Positions 24,807 through 34,082 are shown, numbered from the stretch's first letter. The stretch: DNA of 64,000 nt from Thiocystis violascens DSM 198 (GCF_000227745.2 NC_018012.1:4506501-4570500), one strand, 5' to 3'. Translations and numbers: made by a program. Notes: generated from the sequence alone by a model not told the origin.

Positions 24807-25913
24807 TCATCGATCCGCCAACGTCTCTGCAATTTCCGCAAACTCGCTCTCCAGGGCCATGAAGGCATCCACCACATCCGGGTCGAAATGGCGGCCCCGC
24901 CCCTCTTCGATGAGGTTCAGGGTCGCGGCATGCGTGAAGGGGCGTTTGTAGGGACGGGACGAACGCAGCGCGTCATACACATCGGCGACCGCCATGAGGC
25001 GCGCGGCCAGCGGGATCGCCGCGCCGCTGAGTCCGTCCGGATAGCCGCTGCCGTCCCAGCGTTCGTGATGGTGACGGGTGATCTGGGAGGCGTAGAACAA
25101 CTGCGGGTGGTCGTGTCCCATGGACTGACGCGCCTGCTCCAGGATCTCGAAGCCGCGCAGCGAGTGCGTCTTCATGATCTCGAATTCATCGCTGTTCAGT
25201 TGCGCGGGTTTGAGCAGGATATGATCGGGGATGGCGATCTTGCCGATGTCGTGCAGCGGTGCCGCCTGGGCCATCTGGTCCACCGTCGCGGGGGTCAACT
25301 CCTCGGGATACAACCCCTGGCGCATCATCCAGTCGCCGAGCATGCGAACGTATTCCTGGGTGCGGCGGATATGGTTGCCGGTCTCCTCGTCGCGGAATTC
25401 GGCCATGGACACCATAACATGGATGGCGGAGGACTGGAGTTGCAGTACCTGGTTGACCTGACGCGCCACTTCCTGCTGGAGCCAGGCGCTCTGGTCTTCC
25501 ATGAAATCCTGCCAGCGCTTGATCTGGAGATGGGTCTTGATCCGCGCTAGCACGATGGGCGGCGTCACGGGCTTGTGGATGTAATCCACCGCGCCGACCT
25601 CGAAGCCGAGCCGCTCGTCCTCCACGTCCATGGCGGCGGTGACGAAGATCACCGGGATGCGCGCGGTTTCAGGGTTGGCCTTGAGCCGCCGGCAAACCTC
25701 GAAACCGTTCATGCCGGGCATCATGACATCGCACAGCAGCAGGTCGGGCGGCGCGGCGGTGGCCAGATCGAGCGCACGCTGACCGTGATTGGCCAGTTTC
25801 ACCCGGTAGTCGTCCTTGAGGATCTGACCGAGCAGGCTCAGGTTGGCTGGGGTATCGTCCACCACCAGGATGGTGGGTCGCTCCAGTTCTAAGGGCGCCA
25901 TCATCGAATCCAT
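24807..25913 (-). CDS. Response regulator with HD-GYP c-di-GMP phosphodiesterase domain
   Basis: The 368-aa protein has a receiver domain (about residues 13-130; phospho-acceptor D62 in LLLCDVMMPGMNG, with DD at 19-20) and a C-terminal HD-GYP domain. The HD-GYP motifs are AAPLHDIGKIAIPD and HHERWDGSGYPDGL, plus the earlier MAEFRDEETGNHIRR. Such proteins degrade c-di-GMP when phosphorylated. It lies 103 bp downstream of the hybrid kinase gene on the same strand, so that kinase is the natural phospho-donor candidate. The start could be any of three nearby ATGs (25913, 25904, 25901). Confidence 0.95.
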   Translation of the reverse strand: MDSMMAPLELERPTILVVDDTPANLSLLGQILKDDYRVKLANHGQRALDLATAAPPDLLLCDVMMPGMNGFEVCRRLKANPETARIPVIFVTAAMDVEDERLGFEVGAVDYIHKPVTPPIVLARIKTHLQIKRWQDFMEDQSAWLQQEVARQVNQVLQLQSSAIHVMVSMAEFRDEETGNHIRRTQEYVRMLGDWMMRQGLYPEELTPATVDQMAQAAPLHDIGKIAIPDHILLKPAQLNSDEFEIMKTHSLRGFEILEQARQSMGHDHPQLFYASQITRHHHERWDGSGYPDGLSGAAIPLAARLMAVADVYDALRSSRPYKRPFTHAATLNLIEEGRGRHFDPDVVDAFMALESEFAEIAETLADR

Positions 25914-26016
25914 GTCCTTGAGGAAGGTCGTTGCGATGGTAGTGCATGCCGGCGACTTCGGAAAACGGGATTCTCAATGTTCTGAGGCAAGTCAGTTGCG
26001 GTCGATCAGCTTCCCT

Positions 26017-29000
26017 TCACAAAAGAGGTCGGGACTGGGACGGGCTGGTTCCGAGCAACTCCAGCGCGGTGTCGAACTCGAACCTGTCCAGGGCGCGGCG
26101 GATCTGTCGCCGTTTGGTGTCGGACAGGATGCCGTCAAACTCGTCGGCGTGCCGCTGCCACAGCTCGGTGGCTTCCGCATCGCCTTCGGTCAGCAACTGA
26201 CGCAGACGCCCCAGGCGGCGAGTTGTCTCCTCTGGATTGGCCGCCACCGCGACCGCCGGAACGGTTGGCGCGGATAACGCGTCCAAATGGTCGAGGATGG
26301 GGCTCAGCGCCTCGTCGAGCGGTTGCAGCAGATCGCGGGCACCCGCATCCCGCGACTTCGCCGCCCGCTCCAGCGCGGCGGCGGCCTCCTGCGGGGCGTC
26401 CATGCCCAGGGTGCCCGCCAGTCCCTTCAGGGTATGCGCATAGCGCATGGCCGACTCCCAGTCTTCCTGCTCCAGGTGATCCCTTAGCGTCGCAAGCGCC
26501 GTCTGGAACTGGTCCCGGAAGGCGATGAGCATCTTGCGATAGAAATCTGGATTGCCGCCGCTGCGCGCCAGACCCCGGCGCGCGTCCAAGCCCGGAATGA
26601 CGGGTAGCGAGTCCGGCGACGCGGGCGGCGGCTCCGGAACGGCCGCGCCCAGCGGATGATAACGGGCCAGGATAGCGAAGAGTTCGGCGGGCTCGAAGGG
26701 TTTGGCCAGATAACCCTGCATGCCCAGGTTCAGCCCGCGCTGGCGTTCCTCCACCAGGGCGTGGGCCGTCATGGCGATAATGGGCAGGTTGGCATAGCGC
26801 GGGTCGGCGCGCAGTCGGAGAGTCGCCTGATAGCCGTCGAGCACCGGCATCTGCAAGTCCATCAGCACCACGGCATAGTAATCCGGCGCGCGCGCGGCCA
26901 GTCGGGCCAGCGCCTCGGCGCCATTCTCCGCTACGTCCACCGCGACAGCGCGCGCGCGCATCAATTCGGCGGCGATCTGCTGGTTGAGCGGATTGTCCTC
27001 CACCAGCAGCACCCGCAAGCCTTGCAGCGAGGTGGGCGCGGGAGCGGCTTGCACGCGCGCGCTGGCTGGCTGGCCGCTGGCGAAGCGGCTCAAATAGTCT
27101 CGCAGCGCCCGTGGCATCACGGGTTTGGTGATGAAATCGCAGACTCCGAATTGTTGCGCCTGATCGCGGATGTCGCCTGGATCATAGGCAGAGACGATGA
27201 GGATATGCGAGGGTGCGGGAATCTTCCGTTCCTGGAGTGCGCGCAGGACGGCGGCGCCATCCAGGTCCGGCATGACCCAGTCCAGGATCAGCAGATCATA
27301 AGGATCGCCCGCCGCCCAGGCGGCGTCCAGACGCTCAATCGCCTCGGCGCCGGTGGCGCAGTCGTCCAGCCGGGTGAGCGCCAAGTGTCTCAGCAGACTG
27401 AGCAGGGTCGCGCGTGCCTCCGGATAATCGTCGACCACCAGCACGCGCGGTTGGATCGTCGTCTCGCCAGACGCCGCGGTTTCGGGCGGCGTGGCGACGC
27501 GCGCGCAGCGGATCGTGAACTGGAAGGTCGAGCCCTGTCCTGGCTGGCTGGTGACCTCAAGCTGTCCGCCCATCATCTCCACCAGACGCTTGGAGATGGC
27601 GAGTCCGAGTCCGGTGCCGCCATATTGACGGGTGGTAGAGCTATCCGCCTGGGTGAACTCCTCGAACAGCCGCCCGATCTGCTCGGGCGTCATGCCGATG
27701 CCGCTATCCTCGACGGCCAGCCGCAGGACGATCTCCCGGGCGGTTTCGTGCACCGGTTCCAGGATCAGGCGCACATGTCCGGCCGGGGTGAACTTGACCG
27801 CGTTCGCGAGCAGGTTGGCCAGCACCTGACGCAGTCGCAGCGCATCGCCGAGCAATTCGCCGCCCTGACGGATCGCCCAGAGTCCACGTGCATCGAACAG
27901 CAGCTCGATTTCCTTCTCCTGGGCGCGTTGCTGGACCAGCAGCAGGGCCTCGCCGATGACCTGTTCGAGTTGAAACGGGGCGGGATCGAGTTCGAGCCGA
28001 CCTGCTTCCACCTTGGAAAAATCGAGGATGTCGTTGAGGATGCCGAGCAGCGATTGCGCCGCCGACCGAGCCTTGGCGAGATAGTCGCGCTGCTGTTCGG
28101 TGAGCGGGGTGCCGAGCGCCAGATAGAGCATCCCGATCACGGCGTTCATCGGCGTGCGGATCTCGTGGCTCATGTTGGCGAGAAAGCGGCTCTTGGCCTC
28201 GGTCGCCGACTCGGCCCGCCGGCGCGCGGTTTCCAGTTCCTGCTGGACCGCCTCGCGTTGATGGATGTCGGCCGCGATGGCACAGGCCATGTCGTCGAGC
28301 GTGCCGCCGAGGACGGCCAATTCCTCCACCCCGCCCACTTTGCCAACGCGGGCATCGTAGTGTCCCTCCGCCAGACGCCCGGCGATGGCGCGCAGTTGCT
28401 GCAAGGGTCGCAGGACGTGACGGGCGAGGAGGCGGATTTCCACCGCGATCAGCGCGGTCATGACCAGGAAGCCCAGGATGGAGGCCAGAATCCAGTCCTG
28501 CAGACGGGCGCGGGCGCGCAGGAGTTCGGCGCTGGTGCGTTGATCGACCCGCTCCAGCAGCGCCTCGATCGCCTCCGAGAGACGCAATCGCCGCTGATTG
28601 TAGTCGCGGCTGGCGATGACTTGCCGGGCATACGCCGGGTTGGGCTGGCCGTCGGAGACGAAGTCGCGAAGTGCTGGATCGTAGAGTCCCTGGGTCGCTG
28701 CGAAGGCGATCTGCTCGATCTCCTTGAGCGCCTCGGTGGCCGCGAAGGCGTGCTTCAGGGCGTCCAGTTCGGCCGCGCCGAAGCCAACCGAACGCATCCG
28801 TTCGCGCATGGATTGGCGAGAACCCGTTGTCGGTAGATTGTGTTCTGCCTCGCCGGCGATGACCTTTTCCCAGTAGATGTGCGGGTTGGAGTCCGCGGGC
28901 GCCGGTTTCTCCCCTTCGCGAATCCCCAGGATGTCGTAATAGGCGAGCAGGAAGCGCGTGTCTCCCGCGTTCGCATAGAGACCGACGAGACGCGCCAGCA

Positions 29001-29172
29001 ACTCCGATTCCAGACGCAGTTCGCGCACCAGAAGCAGCGCCCGCTGACGGTGTTCCTGCGCCTCGCCGAGCAGGACGTGCGCATTCCAGACAAAGAGGGT
29101 AAAGGCGCCGTTGACCCCCAGCATCAGCAGGAGCGTGGCGGAAAAAACGACTGAGAGTCGGCTGAGTTTCAT
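26017..29172 (-). CDS. Hybrid sensor histidine kinase with two receivers and HPt
   Basis: This is a 1051-aa membrane kinase. The order is: transmembrane segment (about 7-29), periplasmic helical sensor (30-205), second transmembrane segment (about 206-228), HAMP (about 230-283), HisKA with MSHEIRTPMNAVIGML (H336), and HATPase with NAVKFTPAGH and GGTGLGLAISKRL. Then come receiver 1 (about 573-690, LLILDWVMPDLDG), receiver 2 (about 716-835, VVLMDLQMPVLDGYQ) and a C-terminal HPt (YAHTLKGLAGTLG, His near 912). This is the BarA/ArcB-like full phosphorelay layout. The sensor region matches no ligand class I recognise. It probably feeds the HD-GYP regulator downstream. Confidence 0.95.
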   Translation of the reverse strand: MKLSRLSVVFSATLLLMLGVNGAFTLFVWNAHVLLGEAQEHRQRALLLVRELRLESELLARLVGLYANAGDTRFLLAYYDILGIREGEKPAPADSNPHIYWEKVIAGEAEHNLPTTGSRQSMRERMRSVGFGAAELDALKHAFAATEALKEIEQIAFAATQGLYDPALRDFVSDGQPNPAYARQVIASRDYNQRRLRLSEAIEALLERVDQRTSAELLRARARLQDWILASILGFLVMTALIAVEIRLLARHVLRPLQQLRAIAGRLAEGHYDARVGKVGGVEELAVLGGTLDDMACAIAADIHQREAVQQELETARRRAESATEAKSRFLANMSHEIRTPMNAVIGMLYLALGTPLTEQQRDYLAKARSAAQSLLGILNDILDFSKVEAGRLELDPAPFQLEQVIGEALLLVQQRAQEKEIELLFDARGLWAIRQGGELLGDALRLRQVLANLLANAVKFTPAGHVRLILEPVHETAREIVLRLAVEDSGIGMTPEQIGRLFEEFTQADSSTTRQYGGTGLGLAISKRLVEMMGGQLEVTSQPGQGSTFQFTIRCARVATPPETAASGETTIQPRVLVVDDYPEARATLLSLLRHLALTRLDDCATGAEAIERLDAAWAAGDPYDLLILDWVMPDLDGAAVLRALQERKIPAPSHILIVSAYDPGDIRDQAQQFGVCDFITKPVMPRALRDYLSRFASGQPASARVQAAPAPTSLQGLRVLLVEDNPLNQQIAAELMRARAVAVDVAENGAEALARLAARAPDYYAVVLMDLQMPVLDGYQATLRLRADPRYANLPIIAMTAHALVEERQRGLNLGMQGYLAKPFEPAELFAILARYHPLGAAVPEPPPASPDSLPVIPGLDARRGLARSGGNPDFYRKMLIAFRDQFQTALATLRDHLEQEDWESAMRYAHTLKGLAGTLGMDAPQEAAAALERAAKSRDAGARDLLQPLDEALSPILDHLDALSAPTVPAVAVAANPEETTRRLGRLRQLLTEGDAEATELWQRHADEFDGILSDTKRRQIRRALDRFEFDTALELLGTSPSQSRPLL

Positions 29173-29263
29173 GTGAACGGATCTGCGTGTTAGCCATGGC
29201 CTCGTCGCGAGGGCGACTGGTCGCGAGACAACTGTCGGCTCTCAAGCGCGGCAAATCGACCGA

Positions 29264-30010
29264 TCACGCGCGTCCGGAACAGACCGGGCAGGCCGGATCG
29301 ACGCCGAGACGCAGGCTGCGCCAGTCCATCGTCGCCGCATCCAGCAGCAACAGACGCCCGAACAGCGGCGCGCCGAGGCCGGTCAGGATCTTGATCGCCT
29401 CGGTGGCCTGGATGCTGCCGACGATCCCGACCACGGGGGCCAGCACGCCGGTGGCCGAACAGGTTTCGTCGAGATCGCCGTCGCGCGGATAGAGGCATTG
29501 ATAGCAGGGATCGCCGGGCTGACCCGAGAAGGCCGTTACCTGACCTTCCAGACGGATCGCCGCGCCCGAGACGAGCGGCACGCGGGCGGCGACACAGGCC
29601 GCGTTGACGGCGAAACGGGTCGCGAAGTTATCGCAGCAGTCCACCACCAGATCCACGTCCGCGATCAGGGCGGGGAGACGTTCTTCGGTCAGGCTGTGCT
29701 TGACGACAATCAGTTCGACCTCGGGGTTGAGGGCATGCAACGCCAAGCGCGCCGAGTCCGCCTTCGGCAGGCCGATACGTTCGCTGGTATGAAGGATCTG
29801 GCGTTGCAGATTGGAGAGATCGACGGCGTCGAAATCCGCCAGCAGCAACCGACCGACGCCTGCGGCGGCGAGATACATGGCAACCGGCGAGCCCAGACCG
29901 CCGAGTCCGACAATCAGGACACTGGCCGCCCGCAGGCGTTCCTGTCCCGCGATTCCGAAGGCGGGCAGCAGAATCTGGCGGCTGTAGCGCAGAAGCTGTT
30001 CGTCGGTCAC
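29264..30010 (-). CDS. moeB: MoeB/ThiF family adenylyltransferase
   Basis: This 248-aa E1-like enzyme adenylates the C-terminus of a small sulfur-carrier protein (MoaD or ThiS) for molybdopterin or thiazole synthesis. Motifs are VLIVGLGGLGSPVAMYLAAA (nucleotide binding), DFDAVDLSNLQRQILH and the two zinc CxxC pairs in GDPCYQCLYP and DPACPVCSG. There is no rhodanese domain. A GTG at 30010 with GGAGG 10 nt upstream begins the conserved VTDEQLLRYSRQI. In Pseudomonas moeB directly follows prmC; here about 4 kb of metal and haem genes separate them. MoeB and ThiF cannot be told apart with certainty. Confidence 0.9.
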   Translation of the reverse strand: MTDEQLLRYSRQILLPAFGIAGQERLRAASVLIVGLGGLGSPVAMYLAAAGVGRLLLADFDAVDLSNLQRQILHTSERIGLPKADSARLALHALNPEVELIVVKHSLTEERLPALIADVDLVVDCCDNFATRFAVNAACVAARVPLVSGAAIRLEGQVTAFSGQPGDPCYQCLYPRDGDLDETCSATGVLAPVVGIVGSIQATEAIKILTGLGAPLFGRLLLLDAATMDWRSLRLGVDPACPVCSGRA

Positions 30011-30092
30011 GAGTGGAATTGCCTCCGGAGCGAAAGGTAAGGCGGGGAGGCGATCCGGTTGCGCGGCCGCCGGCGCGGATGGACAGCGCGGT

Positions 30093-30503
30093 TTAGAGAT
30101 AGCGTCGCCAATGTTCCGGACGCGCGTCCCGGCAGCCATGCTCGATCAGTTCGTAGCGCTTGGCGAACAGCTTCTCGGTGCCGTTGAGTTCGCCCGAGAG
30201 ACAGCCGCAGTTCGCGCGCAGGGTGTCTTCGGTGTAGTAATGCAGGGCGCGCATGAGCTTGTGGAACAGTCGGCTATCCAGATGCAGGCCAAGTTCGCTC
30301 AGCGTCTCTTCGATTTCCTGCAATGTCGTGATGAGAACGTCGTAGCGAATCCTGAGCAGAGTGGGGGAGACGGGGTCGATGCTCAGGATGCCATCCATGT
30401 CCGCCAGGAAGCGCGCCGCGGTCAGCGCCTGGTGGGGATTCGGATGGATTTCCTGAAACGCGATCTCGCGGTGTTTGATGCGTTCGGCGTCTGGGATGTC
30501 CAT
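30093..30503 (-). CDS. Hypothetical protein, 136 aa
   Basis: A soluble, charged protein with no signal peptide. It starts MDIPDAERIKHREIAFQE, and the middle (RIRYDVLITTLQEIEETLSELGLHLDSRL) is long and helical, resembling the fold region of small metal-related proteins but without a recognised motif. A CGCL pair and several histidines sit in the C-terminal half. The stop codon TAA forms part of a TAAACCGCG repeat arm. It lies between the CDF transporter and moeB genes; whether it is linked to metal handling is unknown. Confidence 0.7.
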   Translation of the reverse strand: MDIPDAERIKHREIAFQEIHPNPHQALTAARFLADMDGILSIDPVSPTLLRIRYDVLITTLQEIEETLSELGLHLDSRLFHKLMRALHYYTEDTLRANCGCLSGELNGTEKLFAKRYELIEHGCRDARPEHWRRYL

Positions 30504-30580
30504 GGCCCCTTAATGCTAATCGGGCGCTGGAAATAATCAAGCCGAATCGATGGCGTTTTTCCTGCTCGGGAGCGAAGCGG

Positions 30581-31561
30581 TTAATGAGGACAGCGATGGA
30601 TTTCGACCGTCACATGGGCCAGCCCCAGTCCGGACGGCAGTTTTCGCTTGACGTCGTCCGGCGAGAGGGCGGCGTCATGGGTCACGAGCGCGATCGCGAC
30701 GGCATGGAGATCCGGTCCGATCGACCAGAGATGCAGATCCGACACCCGATCCTCGCCGCTGTCCTCGATACTGGTACGGATCGCGTGTCGGATCGTTTCG
30801 GGGCCTTGCCGATCGACCAGAACCGCGCTGGTGGTCCGCAGCAGACCCCAGGACCAGCGGGCGACCAGTAGCGCGCCGATCACGCCCATCAAAGGATCCA
30901 TCCAGATCAGGCCGAGGAATTTGCCCGCCAGCAGCGCGAAAATCGCCAGCAGCGAGGTGAGCGCGTCGGCCAGCACATGCAGGTAGGCGGCGCGCAGATT
31001 GTGGTCGCCATGATGGTCATGCGAGAGCGCGTGCCGATGGTCATGCGCGTCATGGTCATGGTCATGGTCATGGTCGACGTCGTGTCGATGGTGATGTCCC
31101 TCATGCTCCGAGCCCAGAATCAGAACTGAAGCCCCATTGACGAGCAAGCCGAGAACCGCCACGGCAATGGCCTGATCGAAGGCGATCGCGACCGGATCGG
31201 TCATCCGCGCCAGACTCTCCCAGGCCATGATCAGCGCAAAGACGGCCAGCAGCACCGCCCCCGTGAAACCGCCCAGCGCATTGATCTTGCCGGTGCCGAA
31301 GCTGAAGCTCGCATCCCGCGCATGCCGGCGTGCATAGATATAGGCGAAAGCGCTGATGCCGAGGGCCGCCGTATGGGAGGCCATGTGCAGTCCATCGGCG
31401 AGCAGGGCCATGGAACCGAACATGATCCCGGTGGCGATCTCGACGACCATCATCACGGCCGTGATGGCGATGACGATCAGGGTTCGGCGTTCTCCCGCCC
31501 GTTGCTCGTCCTGGCCGAAGGTATGGCTATGCTGCCAGTGCTGGAGCGTCTCGGTGTGCAT
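30581..31561 (-). CDS. CDF family divalent cation exporter, DmeF-like
   Basis: This 326-aa cation diffusion facilitator exports divalent metals by proton antiport at the inner membrane. Metal-site residues are seen in LLADGLHMASHTAALG (TM2) and HVLADALTS (TM5). A loop of about 35 residues between TM4 and TM5 is extremely rich in His and Asp (HDHDHDHD), with a matching short DNA repeat near 31045-31075. The HMAS rather than HDxxD-type motif resembles DmeF (cobalt/nickel) proteins more than zinc exporters. The C-terminal cytoplasmic domain is present. Its substrate remains inference. Confidence 0.88.
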   Translation of the reverse strand: MHTETLQHWQHSHTFGQDEQRAGERRTLIVIAITAVMMVVEIATGIMFGSMALLADGLHMASHTAALGISAFAYIYARRHARDASFSFGTGKINALGGFTGAVLLAVFALIMAWESLARMTDPVAIAFDQAIAVAVLGLLVNGASVLILGSEHEGHHHRHDVDHDHDHDHDAHDHRHALSHDHHGDHNLRAAYLHVLADALTSLLAIFALLAGKFLGLIWMDPLMGVIGALLVARWSWGLLRTTSAVLVDRQGPETIRHAIRTSIEDSGEDRVSDLHLWSIGPDLHAVAIALVTHDAALSPDDVKRKLPSGLGLAHVTVEIHRCPH

Positions 31562-31687
31562 GCTGGAAATCTCGCGCGGCGGACAATGCTTGTCGAAAAT
31601 GTGCCGTGTGTCTTGGCGAAAGTAAAGGGGGCCGAATCCGCGTTCGCTTCAGCCAAGCATGCAGTGAAGCGCGGAATCGGATCCTGT

Positions 31688-32191
31688 TCAAGAACGCAGC
31701 GGCATGAAGGCGGTGACCAGAACCGCCCGCATGCGTTGCGTGAAATGCTGCCGCCAGCAGCGCCAGACATCGGCCAGGATCCAGCGGGTGGCGTTCAGCT
31801 TCATCCGACAGAGGATGCACGGCGTGGGTGCGGGCGGTGCCGACGGGGGGGAGGGACGTTGAAGAGAGCGCTGCGCCGAGCGCGTTGGCGGCTTGGCGGG
31901 GCGCAACCCTGGATGCAACCCCGGCGGGCTGACGGTCGACGGCAGCAAGGGCTGTAACGCTTGGGCGAGGATGTCCGGCGTGAGCCGGTGCGCTGGCCGA
32001 TGATAGAGCACCAGGCTGGCGCAGGCCGGATTGATCCGCATCGCCTGCACCCCGTCCAGTGCGCGCAGCGCCCCCGCCATTCTGGCGCCGAGCGCGGCGT
32101 TCTCCTGCAGGGCCGGAATGCGCAGACGCATCCGTCCCGGAATCCGGTGGCAGATCTCAAAGGGTGCGAGGTGTGCGGATAAACGTGGCAT
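31688..32191 (-). CDS. HMA-like (heavy-metal-associated) domain protein, 167 aa
   Basis: The N-terminal 80 residues (CHRIPGRMRLRIPAL, then LRALDGVQAMRINPACASLVLYH) resemble the ferredoxin-like HMA fold seen at the front of some P-type ATPases. The usual GMxCxxC metal motif is missing; a CILC pair occurs instead in the C-terminal part. A proline-rich linker joins the two. It lies between the CDF exporter and haem genes on the same strand. A role in metal binding or regulation is plausible but unproven. Confidence 0.65.
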   Translation of the reverse strand: MPRLSAHLAPFEICHRIPGRMRLRIPALQENAALGARMAGALRALDGVQAMRINPACASLVLYHRPAHRLTPDILAQALQPLLPSTVSPPGLHPGLRPAKPPTRSAQRSLQRPSPPSAPPAPTPCILCRMKLNATRWILADVWRCWRQHFTQRMRAVLVTAFMPLRS

Positions 32192-32412
32192 GAGACAAGG
32201 CGCTCCCGTGTCGTGACTGTCGGCAATGCAGTCAGTTTAAGCGGACGCAAAGCGAAATGTAAATAGCAACGTATCTTGTTTGCATCGCATTTCGACTTGC
32301 GCTAGGCGAGCGTGAGGGCGAGCGCTCCGCCAAGCGTCACTTCGACCCCTACGCCATCGTGCTCAGCGATGGTCTGGCCTCTCGCAGCGGCGTCTCCCGT
32401 GCCGGGAGCGGC

Positions 32413-33399
32413 TCAATCGAACAGGGCGTTGATCAGGGTACGCCAGATCGGGTTTTCGGTTCCGCCGACACGCGGCAGATCGTCGATCAGCGCCAGTGCG
32501 CGTCCGGATTCATCGTACAGTCGAAGCTGGCGGCGGGGCGCGGATGCGCCCGTGCCCGCGGGCTGGAAGACCCAGGCGCTGTCGATCGCGCCGAGGTCGA
32601 GACGCAGCCGCGCCTGATCGCCCAAAAGCTGGAGCCAGTTACCTTCCAATCGCTGATGGATGTGGAAGGCTCCGTCGAAACGGTGCGCGACACCCGCCGT
32701 GCCCGCCAGCACCCGCACGGGAAGGGCCTGCTCGGTGAGGGTCTCCAGAAAGCAGGGAATCAGCTCGGGATCGACCAGGGTGATCCGGCCCTGATCGCGC
32801 AGCCGCGCGGGGATCAGTCGCAACCAGCCACAGATCTCCGCGATATCGGTGAACGCCGACGTCCCCGCGTCGTCTGGCCAACGCTCGGCCAGGGCCTGGA
32901 CGAACAGCGGATGGGCCTGGGATGTCCAGAAGTCCGGACGTCGGGGCAGCGGAATCGCCCGCTCCCGTTCCGCCCGGTGGGTGCGCGCCAGGGTGCGGAG
33001 CGCGAAGCCGTTGGCCCGTGGGTCGAGCGAGAGGGTTAGCAGGGCGGTTCCCTGACGATTCTCGAAGCAGAGCCGACGAGGCTCCGTGCCGCCGTCTTCC
33101 GGCAAGATCCGCAGTGCATGCCATTGCTCCAGGAACAGATGCAACGCGAGTCGCCGGCCCGTGGCCAGACCGATGTCCTGATGCACGCGAATCCCAAGGA
33201 GTGGCGCCATCTGCGCCAGCGAAATTTCGGGTGTCGCGGTCTCGATCCACACCCGGTCGAGACAGGCCAGATCCCAGAGCAGTTCGGGCCAGTGTCCAGT
33301 CAGACGCAGCGCATGGGTCGCATGCTCCGGGGCGAGCGGATTCGACAGGGCGAAGGTGGCGCGGTGCGAGGCGCTCATGAGTTGGGTGACGGCAGTCAT
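32413..33399 (-). CDS. Haem utilisation protein, HemS/ChuX-like
   Basis: This 328-aa cytoplasmic protein resembles the HemS/ChuS/HmuS and ChuX/HutX family, which bind or degrade imported haem. The N- and C-terminal halves look like two related lobes, with RLCFENRQGTALLTLSLDP in the first and RLYDESGRALALIDD in the second. The support is its position third in an operon after hemP and a 93-aa gene. AGGAG precedes the ATG by 6 nt. Similarity is moderate, so the exact subfamily and activity are uncertain. Confidence 0.65.
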   Translation of the reverse strand: MTAVTQLMSASHRATFALSNPLAPEHATHALRLTGHWPELLWDLACLDRVWIETATPEISLAQMAPLLGIRVHQDIGLATGRRLALHLFLEQWHALRILPEDGGTEPRRLCFENRQGTALLTLSLDPRANGFALRTLARTHRAERERAIPLPRRPDFWTSQAHPLFVQALAERWPDDAGTSAFTDIAEICGWLRLIPARLRDQGRITLVDPELIPCFLETLTEQALPVRVLAGTAGVAHRFDGAFHIHQRLEGNWLQLLGDQARLRLDLGAIDSAWVFQPAGTGASAPRRQLRLYDESGRALALIDDLPRVGGTENPIWRTLINALFD

Positions 33400-33478
33400 T
33401 CAATACTCCTGGTGCTTGATCGGTGTCGGTCGGTTCCGCGCGCGGCGCGGCGCGGGCGTTGTGACAGTGCCGGTTGTC

Positions 33479-33760
33479 TCAGGCCGTGAAGGGCGTGTCC
33501 CGCCGGGCGCCGGTGCGAGTTTGGGCGGCCAGGCAGCGCCAATGGCAGGCGAAACGCCGATACGCGCACTGCCGATCAGGATCCTTGCAAAGGTCGGGAT
33601 GGAGATAGAGCGCCTCGATATGGCGGATGACCGTGTCGGCCAGGTCGGTGGAACGCTGGTGTACGTAACGCCGGATCAGATCGCCGAGCCGGCTCTCCAG
33701 GACGCGGGGTTCGAGGTGGGCGAGATCGTCGGCGGACAGTTGTGCGAGAAGGTGTTGCAT
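33479..33760 (-). CDS. Hypothetical protein in the haem operon, 93 aa
   Basis: The frame begins with the ATG at 33760, preceded by GGAG 9 nt upstream. The product (MQHLLAQLSADDLAHLEPRV, later YLHPDLCKDPDRQCAYRRFACHWRCLA) is helical with four cysteines clustered in the C-terminal half, suggesting a metal or cofactor site. I recognise no family. It lies between hemP and the hemS-like gene, and the even spacing suggests all three are one unit. A haem- or iron-linked function is inferred only from position. Confidence 0.7.
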   Translation of the reverse strand: MQHLLAQLSADDLAHLEPRVLESRLGDLIRRYVHQRSTDLADTVIRHIEALYLHPDLCKDPDRQCAYRRFACHWRCLAAQTRTGARRDTPFTA

Positions 33761-33893
33761 AACCTGTATCTCCCTGGATGACGGGGTTGTCGGCAAACAC
33801 CTGGCTGGCGGTTCGGACGCGGGTCCGTGCTGGCGGGGGTGGCCCCGAGACGGTTGGGGCTGCGCGTTTCGGTCGGAATGCGGATGGTGTGTG

Positions 33894-34082
33894 TTATTTG
33901 GTCAGAATCAGCTTGTTGTTGCGCGTCATGCGCAGAAAATAGCTGACGCCGGCGTGTTCGATCATGACGAGGTTGCCGCCTTCGAGCAGGGCCTGACTGG
34001 CGATGCGGGGGATCGAAGGCAGCGGAAGCCGGCTCGGGAGTTGGGCGGCGTGATGTCGGTCTGGCGCGGCGGCGGATGGCAT
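33894..34082 (-). CDS. hemP: Hemin uptake protein HemP
   Basis: This 62-aa protein has the C-terminal signature of HemP: MIEHAGVSYFLRMTRNNKLILTK (split as IEHAGVSYFLR and TRNNKLILTK). HemP proteins are small, iron-repressed, and usually precede haem uptake genes; in some bacteria they act as transcription activators of haem receptor genes. It begins the haem operon, just downstream of a Fur-like palindrome. No outer-membrane haem receptor gene lies in this window. Confidence 0.88.
   Translation of the reverse strand: MPSAAAPDRHHAAQLPSRLPLPSIPRIASQALLEGGNLVMIEHAGVSYFLRMTRNNKLILTK

Noticed and set aside
26656..28836. 726-aa plus-strand frame opposite the hybrid kinase
   Set aside because: Every kinase and receiver motif lies on the minus strand; the long antisense frame has no recognisable domain.
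31040..31085. Simple-sequence repeat (GGTCAT-like) as a phase-variation tract
   Set aside because: It encodes the His-Asp-rich loop of the CDF exporter in an intact frame; the period of 6 keeps the frame, so it is explained by the protein.
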